A DNA stretch of 64,000 nt, from positions 71,392-135,391 of the forward strand of contig NZ_JAMXKF010000002.1 in the NCBI RefSeq assembly GCF_024220585.1, given 5' to 3'. Origin of the DNA: Dyadobacter diqingensis (GTDB taxonomy: Bacteria; Bacteroidota; Bacteroidia; Cytophagales; Spirosomataceae). Position 1 is the stretch's first letter. Every line of letters starts with the position of its first letter. Positions 54,864 to 63,163 of this stretch are shown one piece after another. A model generated the notes under the pieces. It was not told where the DNA came from and searched no databases. It was given only the letters and a program-made list of their open reading frames with translations. Made by a program: the position numbers and the translations under genes.

Positions 54864-56114
54864 ATGAAATATACTGACGCTAGTTTAGCATTAGACATTG
54901 AAAATATAAAGCAAATTCCGATTGTTCCGACAATGCTGGAAGTGATATGCCGGGCGACCGGCATGGGATTTGCGGCGATTGCGAGAGTTACTCAGGACAG
55001 ATGGATTGCCTGTGACGTAAGGGACGAAGTTGGCTTTGGCCTTGTTTCCGGGGGCGAGCTTAAAATTGAAACAACCATTTGCAACGAAATCCGTGATATG
55101 CGTGAGGCCGTTGTTATTGATCATGTCGATACAAGTGACCTCTATCGCAATCACCACACACCAAAAATTTACGGACTTCAGAGTTATATTTCATTCCCGA
55201 TCATCAAAAAGAACGGAGATTTTTTTGGCACACTTTGCGCCATTGACCCTAATCCTGCCGAACTGAACAATCCAAAAATAATTGGCATGTTTAGCCTCTT
55301 CGTGGAATTGATTTCATTTCATCTGCAAAGTGCGGACTTGCTGGAGCGAAGCAATGTTGCGGTTAAAGAACTCAGCCGGCAATTGACAGATTCGATGGAC
55401 GAAAACCGCCAGTACCGTTACATTTCTGACCATAATTTGCAGGAACCGCTGCGTAAGATCAGGATGTTCAGCAATATGCTTGTTAATGCGGCCGATACCA
55501 ATGACAATTTCAAAACCAGAGATTTCGCCTCAAAGATCAACTCCAGTGCGCAACGGTTTTCAATGATGATAAAAGATCTGTCTGATTTTTCAGACCTGGA
55601 TTATCAGAAAAAATCATTTGAAAAAGTTGACCTGAACAAGGTCATGGCCGATGTCTGGGTACAGCTAAGTGATAATCTGGTCGAAAAGAATGCCACATTT
55701 GATTCGGATCTGTTGCCGCAGATTCAGGGGATTCCGTTACAAATAGAACAGCTGTTCTATCATTTGATCCATAACGCAGTTAAGTTTTCAAAAAAAGACA
55801 AACCATTACATTTACAGATCCGGACAAAATCCATTCCGTTGATACACACAGATCATGACCTTGCCGAGCAGCCGGACGTAAAATACGCTGAAATCCGCCT
55901 GGAAGACAATGGTATCGGAATTGAAAAATCTCAACTGGAAAAAATATTCGACATTTTCTCGCAGCTACCGCATGAACATGTGCCGGAGGGAAAGGGAGTC
56001 GGGCTGGCCTATTGCCGTAAAATTGTCAGAAACCACGGCGGGACAATCACAGCACAGTCTGAATCCGATACGGGAACCATCTTTTCCATCGTGCTGCCGG
56101 TGATTTCTGAATAA
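54864..56114 (+). CDS. GAF-domain sensor histidine kinase
   Basis: About 416 residues from the ATG at 54864; a TTG at 54831 would add 11 residues. A GAF domain (about 15-165, with GFAAIARVTQDRWIACDVRD and GTLCAIDP) is followed by the H-box SDHNLQEPLRKIRMFSNML (H190), a dimerisation helix pair and a HATPase domain (LIHNAVKFSKKD, EDNGIGIEKSQLE, GVGLAYCRKIVRNHGG). It is soluble. No receiver gene is adjacent, so it may use one elsewhere, such as the orphan regulator at 32398-32808. Confidence 0.9.
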   Translation: MKYTDASLALDIENIKQIPIVPTMLEVICRATGMGFAAIARVTQDRWIACDVRDEVGFGLVSGGELKIETTICNEIRDMREAVVIDHVDTSDLYRNHHTPKIYGLQSYISFPIIKKNGDFFGTLCAIDPNPAELNNPKIIGMFSLFVELISFHLQSADLLERSNVAVKELSRQLTDSMDENRQYRYISDHNLQEPLRKIRMFSNMLVNAADTNDNFKTRDFASKINSSAQRFSMMIKDLSDFSDLDYQKKSFEKVDLNKVMADVWVQLSDNLVEKNATFDSDLLPQIQGIPLQIEQLFYHLIHNAVKFSKKDKPLHLQIRTKSIPLIHTDHDLAEQPDVKYAEIRLEDNGIGIEKSQLEKIFDIFSQLPHEHVPEGKGVGLAYCRKIVRNHGGTITAQSESDTGTIFSIVLPVISE

Positions 56115-56131
56115 ATAAAAGGTCACATTAT

Positions 56132-56176
56132 AAACAATTGAGGCAGGAAGATCACTCTCCCTGCCTCAATTGTTTT
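56132..56176. terminator. Bidirectional terminator
   Basis: A perfect 16-bp stem (56132-56147 with 56160-56175) with a 12-nt loop, between the converging GAF kinase and T9SS surface-protein genes. Confidence 0.88.
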
Positions 56177-56204
56177 AAGCGATAATCGTATATCAAAAAC
56201 CAAT

Positions 56205-59200
56205 CTATCTGTTTACGACCACCTTATGTGTATCCACTTCGCCTGTTTTCTGAATAACTGAGACAATGTACATACCCACCGGAAGATCTTTTACCGAAAT
56301 CGTTTTCGAAACAGTCTTGCCAGATTTGTACACCAGATTTCCGGCAAGGTTATGGATTTCAACGGCAGACACCTTAGTCCAGTCAGCGCTGTCCAGGATT
56401 AAGTGATCTGTAACCGGATTCGGATAAAGTATCGATTTGATCAGATTGTCGAAGCTTACGCTGACGATACGGCTGTAAGCGTAGGTTTGATCTTTATCAA
56501 TCATTTTCAGACGATAGAGATTCTCACCAGAAGTCGGTTCGTTATGCGTGAAAGAATATTTTACCATCACCGTGCTTTCGCCTTTTGATTGTCTGGTACC
56601 AGCTACATTCCAGTTTTTACCGTCCTGGCTATGCTCAATATCAAACTTCTCGCTATTTGTTTCAGAGGTTGTTTTCCATTGCAATAAAACAGATTTCTCT
56701 TCTTTTGATGCAGTGAAGTCAACCAACGTAACCGGCAACGGCGGTGTAATTGTCACGGTAGCAGACTGAGCTGGCGAAGGAGTGAAGGTACAACCCTGGT
56801 TATCCGTTACGATTGTCAGATCATAAACGAATGCACCTTCTGCGGTAGTTGGCTGATTAACAATTACAGTACTTTGACCACCAGTAGTCGATGCAGTCAG
56901 GCCAGGTCCGTTGTTAATCTTGTAACTGAACGCATAAGGCAAAGTTCCACCCGTCGCACCAAATGTTACAGGAACCGGAGCACTTCCTTTTTCTACACTG
57001 GTCGTACCAGTCAACGAGGATGCAGTAACCTGATTAAGCGTAAGTAACGCAGGATCTGAAGTACTTGCATTGGTACATGCATTTGTGATGATACATCTGT
57101 ACTCGGACAGGTTATCACCAAACGGAACATTCGACAGCGACAAGGTAGCCGAAGTAGCAGTTGCATTCTGGCCGATCGTAATGTTTGCAAAAGCTCCGCC
57201 AGATGGTTTTTTCTGCCATTGGTAGGTTACGTTGAGTGCTGCTGTTGCCACAGTAAATGTTGTATTTCCACCAACGCAAATGCTCTTCGCAACCGGATTC
57301 TGACTGATAACCGGAGCTGGCGTAGGCGTCACCGTTACTGTAAATGAACAAACAGCATTGGTTCCGATACCATTCGCTGCTGTCGCTTGAACGGTTGTTA
57401 CACCCGACGGGAAAACATAAGGGAATGTAATCAGGTTACCCGCCACACGATAGGTAATGGTTGGAGCAGGACAGCCTTGTGCAGTAGCAACAGGTGACTG
57501 CGATGATGTACAGGTTCCCGCATCAGGGCTCACCGACAAATTAGCCGGACAAGTGATAACAGGAGCAGAAGTAACCGGAGTATCTGTTGGGTTCGCAACG
57601 CCAGGTTTGCCCGGGTCATCCGTAAGTACAGAAGTGAAGCCAGTTCCGCTTACCGTTCCCTGCGTAGAAACAAGACAGGTACCTACCGGGATATTGGCAT
57701 TGATTACAACTTTAAACTTAATGGTAACAGTTTTAGAAGCCGGAATCGCAAAACCCGATCCTGATCCATTGACGGTCACAGTTTCACCCGCAAGCGGAGC
57801 TTCGGTTCTGGCAGTTTCATACGAAACCGCTTCATCTAATATTTCATTCGTCCTGATTTCAGCTGGTGCAGCAACGGAGGTTACTGTCTCAATAGATTTT
57901 TGAGCCAACGATGAATCAACAGCAGATTTTCTCGCATTTTCAGCCGTTTCTTCCGGAGCGGCAACCCGTAGGTTGACTGCGGCAGGTGTCGTACAATTTT
58001 GGTTAAAAGTAAATGTACCAGCTCCGCTCTGAAGAACATTTGAGGATGTTGCTCCGTTCGGTGTGTTCGTCAGGTTCCAAATGGCAGGAGAGCTCGCTGC
58101 ATTTCCCTGCAAAATCACCTCCGTACCTCCTGCAAGCCCGGAGCGCGTCCTCATCAGAGTACCGTTGTTGACCGAAGCGTTGTTCCCCGAAACATTGGCA
58201 CAAACCTTGGCTTTATTGTTAGGATAGGACCCAACGGCATTTACATCAATATTCCAGAAAGCATTTGAATTAACCACATTAACGGTATTATTAGATATGG
58301 TTACATCGCTTCTGGTTGTATTGACTGATTTTACAGAAACACCAATTCCATAATCCGCTTCGATATTTTTAACAACGTTGTTATGAATTTTAATAATACC
58401 TTTAGCCGTAGCCCCCTCTGCATCAAAGAAAATCCCTGAACCACCACCACCGTTTTTCTCGATGGTATTAGCTTCAACCGTTCCTTCAAGGGTCGCATTG
58501 GTATTGGCAAACATGTTAATGGCTGTACCATTTTTTCCGTAAGCCGTATTACCCGATACGTTAAACTTAACCGATGAAGAACCGGAACCGGCAATATCAA
58601 TTCCCTTACCCGAATTCCCCTGATTATTCATCACGCTTGATCGTATATCGGCAACCATTTGCGCGTTTTCGTTTCCATATACTTCCACACCGTCGGTCTG
58701 GCAGGCAAGGAACTGGCTGTTGCCTGTAACTTTAAGATTCATCGCCGCAGTTCCATATCCTTCAAACAAAAGTCCCGCACTGTTTGCTGCATTTTGAAAG
58801 GTTGAGCCGGTTACCGTAAGTAAATCCAGGTTTTTACTCGTATTTCTAAAATAAGCAATCCGCCCTCCCGAATTGGAAAAAGTACAACCCGTAATCGTGT
58901 TTGTACCCATCGTATTCACAGCATAGATACAGCCCTCTTCAGGTACATTCGCCGTCCCTGCCGAGGCAACAGAGCTATTGGACAGCGTAAGTGTCGTAAC
59001 GTCTGTCAGATTGAATCCCTGCTGAACAGTAGTACCTGTAACAATGATCCTGTCCATCGTCAGGCCGGTTACATTATTCGCATGCAAAGCCGCATTACTG
59101 TTGGTATTGTCGCCACTGCTTGGTACAGTCCCCTCGGCCGTATTGGCATTGGTAAGATTTATATTTTTGAGTGTAATGCCGTTTGCATTAATAAATTCCA

Positions 59201-60644
59201 GCCCACGCCCCGAAATATTCTGAATCGTCCCGCCGGATCCCAACGTCGTACCAGTTCCTGTAATCTGGAAGGTTCCAGTCGTATTCGAGACCGATACACC
59301 TTTGACAGCTCCGTTTGATGAAACCGTTGTAAAAGGCAGGTTAAGTGTCAGGCGATCGTTAGCCGCTTTCCCGGATATATTAATTGCGCTGGCTGCACCT
59401 GCCGAAATAGAGCCGGAAGTAGCCGTCAACGTACCGTTTGTTGCGGTTACATTTATTCCCGAAGTACTGCCTGTTACCGTTGCTGATAAAGTCGTAAGCG
59501 TCGCATTCAGCGTACCCGTAGACAGGTTAAGCGCACGGCCATTCCCTGTCAGCGACATTTCATTGAGCGTTAGCGTTCCATAACTCACCCCGAATATTTT
59601 ATTCGCCGCAGTGTTGCCAATGTTAAGCCCGCGTATCGTATTGTTTTGAGATATCGTGATGGCACTGCCTGAACTTGTCAATTCAGGAGCCCCTCCACCA
59701 GTACCTGGCAATTGGCCACCAATCGGAATCGTTATGCCCACAATCGCACTAAGGGACTGTCCCGCAGCCTGCCCGATTACTTTTTGGTCTGCAAGTAGCG
59801 TAAGTGTGCCATCATAATTACCGGAATAAATAAAGATAGAGTGCCCGGTTTTGGCACCAAATCCGACATTGGTATTAATCGCCTGAAAAGTTGCAAAGGA
59901 AGGAAAAGGCTTCGCAAAGGTTCCGTTAGCACCAGCAGGTGCTGCATTATCATCGATAAACCAGATCATACCACTGGAATTGATCGTAACGGTAGCCGTT
60001 GAGGTAAGTCCTGAGCCATTCTGCAAGGTATAAGTAAAGGTATCAGCTCCCGTAAAACCCGCCTTCGGCTCGTAGACAAAGGCGCCGGTTGTGAGGTTCA
60101 TTGTAACCGACCCGCCTTCCGACGTTGCGATCGTGGTGGAACCTGCGATACTTAAAGTTGCCGCCGTGGGACTTATGTCATTGGCTAAAACACCATTCGC
60201 CGCAGGCACATTTAAACCAGCATTTCCAATTGTTGAATAGGTTTCATTGACTGCAATAGGGCTTACTTTTACAGAACCCGCCACCAAAGTTGTGTTTGGG
60301 TCGATTGTTTCTGTGAACGAAACTCCGCTTGCATCCGTGCCGCTGTTGCTGATTGTCACGGTGTATTCGAGCTCGTCACCAGCCGAAGCACCAGGCAATC
60401 CGGTGTCGTTGGTTAAAGCATAAACGTTGGTAGCCGAAATAGTTGGCACAAGCAAAGCACGGCTTTTTAGCCTGCTTTTTGTTAAGGGTGAATAGGGAAG
60501 CTGTTTAATAGCAACCTCCGCTGGCTTTTCTGCTTTATCGGATACCAATACGTCGTAAAGAAAACCATCTTTAGTATTGTTGAGGAATGGCACACCCGAT
60601 GCAAGCAAGGCAACCCCTGCGAGAAATAGGTAAAAGTTTTTCAT
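56205..60644 (-). CDS. Giant T9SS-sorted beta-helix surface protein
   Basis: A 1479-residue secreted protein. Order: signal peptide (about 1-20), a DUF11-like repeat domain (about 68-130, GDELEYTVTISNSGTDASG), an Ig-like domain (about 130-225), a right-handed parallel beta-helix with many short repeats (about 230-850), a further DUF11-like region, an HYR-like domain near 1075-1170 (CPANLSVSPDAGTC), Ig/PKD-like modules, and the type IX sorting domain (about 1405-1479: LYPNPVTDHLIL, then LPVGMYIVSV, ending KVVVNR). It should be exported through the outer membrane and attached to the surface. It lies 53 bases after the DUF6916-like gene and closes the tail-collar operon. Confidence 0.9.
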   Translation of the reverse strand: MKNFYLFLAGVALLASGVPFLNNTKDGFLYDVLVSDKAEKPAEVAIKQLPYSPLTKSRLKSRALLVPTISATNVYALTNDTGLPGASAGDELEYTVTISNSGTDASGVSFTETIDPNTTLVAGSVKVSPIAVNETYSTIGNAGLNVPAANGVLANDISPTAATLSIAGSTTIATSEGGSVTMNLTTGAFVYEPKAGFTGADTFTYTLQNGSGLTSTATVTINSSGMIWFIDDNAAPAGANGTFAKPFPSFATFQAINTNVGFGAKTGHSIFIYSGNYDGTLTLLADQKVIGQAAGQSLSAIVGITIPIGGQLPGTGGGAPELTSSGSAITISQNNTIRGLNIGNTAANKIFGVSYGTLTLNEMSLTGNGRALNLSTGTLNATLTTLSATVTGSTSGINVTATNGTLTATSGSISAGAASAINISGKAANDRLTLNLPFTTVSSNGAVKGVSVSNTTGTFQITGTGTTLGSGGTIQNISGRGLEFINANGITLKNINLTNANTAEGTVPSSGDNTNSNAALHANNVTGLTMDRIIVTGTTVQQGFNLTDVTTLTLSNSSVASAGTANVPEEGCIYAVNTMGTNTITGCTFSNSGGRIAYFRNTSKNLDLLTVTGSTFQNAANSAGLLFEGYGTAAMNLKVTGNSQFLACQTDGVEVYGNENAQMVADIRSSVMNNQGNSGKGIDIAGSGSSSVKFNVSGNTAYGKNGTAINMFANTNATLEGTVEANTIEKNGGGGSGIFFDAEGATAKGIIKIHNNVVKNIEADYGIGVSVKSVNTTRSDVTISNNTVNVVNSNAFWNIDVNAVGSYPNNKAKVCANVSGNNASVNNGTLMRTRSGLAGGTEVILQGNAASSPAIWNLTNTPNGATSSNVLQSGAGTFTFNQNCTTPAAVNLRVAAPEETAENARKSAVDSSLAQKSIETVTSVAAPAEIRTNEILDEAVSYETARTEAPLAGETVTVNGSGSGFAIPASKTVTIKFKVVINANIPVGTCLVSTQGTVSGTGFTSVLTDDPGKPGVANPTDTPVTSAPVITCPANLSVSPDAGTCTSSQSPVATAQGCPAPTITYRVAGNLITFPYVFPSGVTTVQATAANGIGTNAVCSFTVTVTPTPAPVISQNPVAKSICVGGNTTFTVATAALNVTYQWQKKPSGGAFANITIGQNATATSATLSLSNVPFGDNLSEYRCIITNACTNASTSDPALLTLNQVTASSLTGTTSVEKGSAPVPVTFGATGGTLPYAFSYKINNGPGLTASTTGGQSTVIVNQPTTAEGAFVYDLTIVTDNQGCTFTPSPAQSATVTITPPLPVTLVDFTASKEEKSVLLQWKTTSETNSEKFDIEHSQDGKNWNVAGTRQSKGESTVMVKYSFTHNEPTSGENLYRLKMIDKDQTYAYSRIVSVSFDNLIKSILYPNPVTDHLILDSADWTKVSAVEIHNLAGNLVYKSGKTVSKTISVKDLPVGMYIVSVIQKTGEVDTHKVVVNR

Positions 60645-60697
60645 GTTTTATTTATTGAGTAAAGAAAGAAGTTCCCTGCTGATAACCCCTGACATAA

Positions 60698-61006
60698 TCA
60701 TGAGAAAACGGCTTCGTATTTCATTCCATTTTGACCTGGACCGATCGGCACCAAAAAAACTTCAAGCTTTTTGTTTTCCGGATGATCGACCACATAAACT
60801 CCCTGAGGGTAGTGCGATTTGTCTTCAACTGTCTGTAAAACAACTGAAAATGCTCCTCTTTCCAATGGAGAATAACTGTCAAGATCTGTCACTTTAACAA
60901 CTCTGGCATCAGCAGCAACTGTTTCTGAAAAATAGATCTTTATCGGTTGATCCAGATGTTTACTAAAATCGGCAGAGGTTATTTTACTTAGATCGTATGT
61001 TTCCAT
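60698..61006 (-). CDS. DUF6916-like small protein
   Basis: A 102-residue soluble protein (METYDLSKITSADFSKHLDQ, later GAFSVVLQTVEDKSHYPQGV). It has a compact beta-rich look and resembles DUF6916 proteins, which are found beside tail-collar proteins; I am moderately sure of this. Its start overlaps the end of the GNAT gene by 19 bases, so the two are translationally coupled. The function is unknown. Confidence 0.7.
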   Translation of the reverse strand: METYDLSKITSADFSKHLDQPIKIYFSETVAADARVVKVTDLDSYSPLERGAFSVVLQTVEDKSHYPQGVYVVDHPENKKLEVFLVPIGPGQNGMKYEAVFS

Positions 61007-61491
61007 TCCATTAAATGATATACTCCGTTTGTTTCACTTATTTTTTTGAACCCTAACCTGTTGTACAGGTTTTTAGCGGGATTGAAGGATTCGACATGAA
61101 TACGCAAAGGTTTTTGCAATTCCGCCGCCTTGGCCATAAGATCGGAAAGAATTTGTCCGCCTATCTTACGGTTTCTGAATTCAGGAAGAATGGTAATATC
61201 AATGATCCTGACTTCTTTGGACTGATAATTCGTATCCAGATATAAACGTCCGATTCGTTTTTTGTCCAGTTCGATCACCCAGAAGTATGCTCCTGGATAA
61301 TTCCTCTGATAATGTTCGTGCTGTGCACGAAACTGGCCGGAAATAAATTCCGTTTTCATTATTTCCGACCAGTCGGTTACCCTTTCCATTTCTTCCTTTC
61401 GCGTGCTGGCATACATTTCCAGCAGCAAAGGCATGTCTTTCTCCGCAATCGGCCTGAGAAAAAGAGAAGGGTTTGTGAGCTTAAGCGTCAT
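60988..61491 (-). CDS. GNAT N-acetyltransferase of the tail-collar operon
   Basis: A 167-residue GNAT enzyme. The acetyl-CoA loop is EFRNRKIGGQIL at about 110-121, and YNRLGFKKI lies near the C-terminus. It sits between the three tail-collar genes and the DUF6916-like gene, overlapping the latter. That position suggests that it acts on a product of this operon (inference). Confidence 0.85.
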   Translation of the reverse strand: MTLKLTNPSLFLRPIAEKDMPLLLEMYASTRKEEMERVTDWSEIMKTEFISGQFRAQHEHYQRNYPGAYFWVIELDKKRIGRLYLDTNYQSKEVRIIDITILPEFRNRKIGGQILSDLMAKAAELQKPLRIHVESFNPAKNLYNRLGFKKISETNGVYHLMEWKHTI

Positions 61492-61533
61492 TGATTATTC
61501 TTAAAATAAAAATTCCGTCAGTATCCGTTTTGA

Positions 61534-62049
61534 TTATCCTCTTGGTGGAAAAACTCCTTGCAAGGCGATACAAAAATAGGTCGTCAGATAAGGTTGCAAA
61601 TTATTATGAGGCTGATCACCGCCCGATGGAGCGAGTGAAGCACCATTCATTATAACATTCGGGCTACCGGCAACGTATATATTTCCACCTACTGACCTGG
61701 CAATTGTGTTGCCGGTCGGCGTTTTTACCTCTCCCGGTTCTGGTGAAACACCAACAGCATGTGAGTGAGAGGGTATTTCAGATTCCAGTAACGTTACTGT
61801 TTCTGAGCCACCTGTCTCCCCCAGATCATGTAACGACAAGCCAGGGCCCTGGCCAGGGTGCATCGGTGATCTTCCCTGCAAGTCAGGTAAGGAGAAATTC
61901 GATTTCCCGTTCCCGCCATAAGTAGTACCCAGCAAAGAAAACAACGCTGTATTTTGTGAGATCGGCAACAGCTGACCGTCACACCAAGCCCATCCTCTGG
62001 GCGCAAAATTGAAAGGAAATATTCTTATCTCAGCTACAAAAGGATCCAT
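61534..62049 (-). CDS. Tail-collar domain protein (MdpB-like), copy 3
   Basis: A 171-residue protein of the phage tail collar / microcystin-dependent family. The pattern shared with its two paralogues is GWAWCDGQLLPISQNTALFS, GTTYGGNGKSNFSLPDLQGR, HDLGETGGSETVTL, PSHSHAV, GGDQPHNNLQPYL, and the end CIALQGIFPPRG. It has no signal peptide. Third and last of the tandem set; the GNAT gene follows after 42 bases. Confidence 0.9.
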   Translation of the reverse strand: MDPFVAEIRIFPFNFAPRGWAWCDGQLLPISQNTALFSLLGTTYGGNGKSNFSLPDLQGRSPMHPGQGPGLSLHDLGETGGSETVTLLESEIPSHSHAVGVSPEPGEVKTPTGNTIARSVGGNIYVAGSPNVIMNGASLAPSGGDQPHNNLQPYLTTYFCIALQGVFPPRG

Positions 62050-62102
62050 AATATTGATTAAGGTTAAAGTATAATAAGTCCCCGGACGGCATTAAGAAAG
62101 CC

Positions 62103-62609
62103 TTAGGTTGGAGACGGGAAGATACCAAAAAGAGAAATGATAAAATTCACACAAAGGTATGGCTGAAAGTTCGTATGAGGCTGGCTGCCTCCCGTAGCCG
62201 AAATGCTTGCCACATTCATCGGCGCTCCCGCAGGCGGTTCGTTAAAATACATCGAAACCGATGATGCCGTCCCCAGCACTTCATTCGCCGGCTGAGCCGA
62301 ATTTGCAATGTTCGGTGACGCCATCACCGGATGGTTATGCGCAGGTATCTGGTTGATAGTAAGCGTAATTTCCTCAGCGCCTCCGGTCTCCGCCAGAATA
62401 AAACCATTTCCCTGATGGATAGGTAACCTGCCGCGCAGGTCAGGCATAGCAAAAGTACTTTCTCCGTCACCACCATAGGTGGTACCTATTAATTGAAAAA
62501 GCGTTTCGTTTTCCGATATCGGAAGTAATTGTCCTTCACAGAACATCCAGCCGGCCGGAGCAAAATTTCCGGCAAATATTCTGATTTCTCCTACATAAGG
62601 CTGTGCCAT
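62103..62609 (-). CDS. Tail-collar domain protein (MdpB-like), copy 2
   Basis: A 168-residue paralogue with GWMFCEGQLLPISENETLFQ, GTTYGGDGESTFAMPDLRGR, ETGGAEEITLTINQIPAHNH and GGSQPHTNFQPYLCVNFIIS, ending LFGIFPSPT. Its middle region differs most from the other two, as expected for variable tips. Spacers to its neighbours are 44 and 53 bases. Confidence 0.9.
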   Translation of the reverse strand: MAQPYVGEIRIFAGNFAPAGWMFCEGQLLPISENETLFQLIGTTYGGDGESTFAMPDLRGRLPIHQGNGFILAETGGAEEITLTINQIPAHNHPVMASPNIANSAQPANEVLGTASSVSMYFNEPPAGAPMNVASISATGGSQPHTNFQPYLCVNFIISLFGIFPSPT

Positions 62610-62653
62610 TTATTTCTGATAGTTAATTTTGAAAGATAGAACCGGGCTTAATT

Positions 62654-63163
62654 TTAATTCGGACTAGGAAAAATTCCCTGCAACGCGATGCAAAATGAAA
62701 TGGTCAGAAACGGCTGCATGTTAAGGTGAGCCTGATTTCCCCCAACGTTTGACACGCCGGCCGTGGGTGTAAGGCCGCTGGTCGTGTTCTGGTAAAGATT
62801 GTTTGGCTTGGAATTTGAAAAGAGGTTCCCCGCCGGCACATTAACATTAGCGTCTGATGATCCGGTATCCCGCGCATTCAAAACGTGTGTATGCGTCGGG
62901 AGTTCTGATATGCTCAGCGTATGCGCCTGCTCTCCTCCTCTTTCACCCAACGTATGCCCTGACCCAACATGAATCGGTGCACGGCCACGGTAATCAGGTA
63001 ATGCAAAATTCACACGGCCATCTCCACCAAAAGTGGTTCCCAAAAGCGAAAACAACGCCTGGTTCTGGTTTATGGGCAACAATTGCCCATTAGACAATGC
63101 CCAGCCCTTGGGGGCAAAGACAAAGCTCATTAATCTAATCTCGGATAGGAACGGTTCTGCCAT
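62654..63163 (-). CDS. Tail-collar domain protein (MdpB-like), copy 1
   Basis: A 169-residue paralogue and first gene of the six-gene unit: GWALSNGQLLPINQNQALFS, GTTFGGDGRVNFALPDYRGR, LGERGGEQAHTLSISELPTH and GGNQAHLNMQPFLTISFCIA, ending IFPSPN. The Cys before DGQ/EGQ in the other copies is Ser here. The region upstream probably carries the operon promoter, but I find no consensus match. Confidence 0.9.
   Translation of the reverse strand: MAEPFLSEIRLMSFVFAPKGWALSNGQLLPINQNQALFSLLGTTFGGDGRVNFALPDYRGRAPIHVGSGHTLGERGGEQAHTLSISELPTHTHVLNARDTGSSDANVNVPAGNLFSNSKPNNLYQNTTSGLTPTAGVSNVGGNQAHLNMQPFLTISFCIALQGIFPSPN

Noticed and set aside
61534-63163. Tail-collar genes considered as part of a prophage
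   Set aside because: No integrase, capsid, portal, terminase, sheath, baseplate or lysis gene occurs in the window, and the operon ends in a T9SS-sorted host-type protein.
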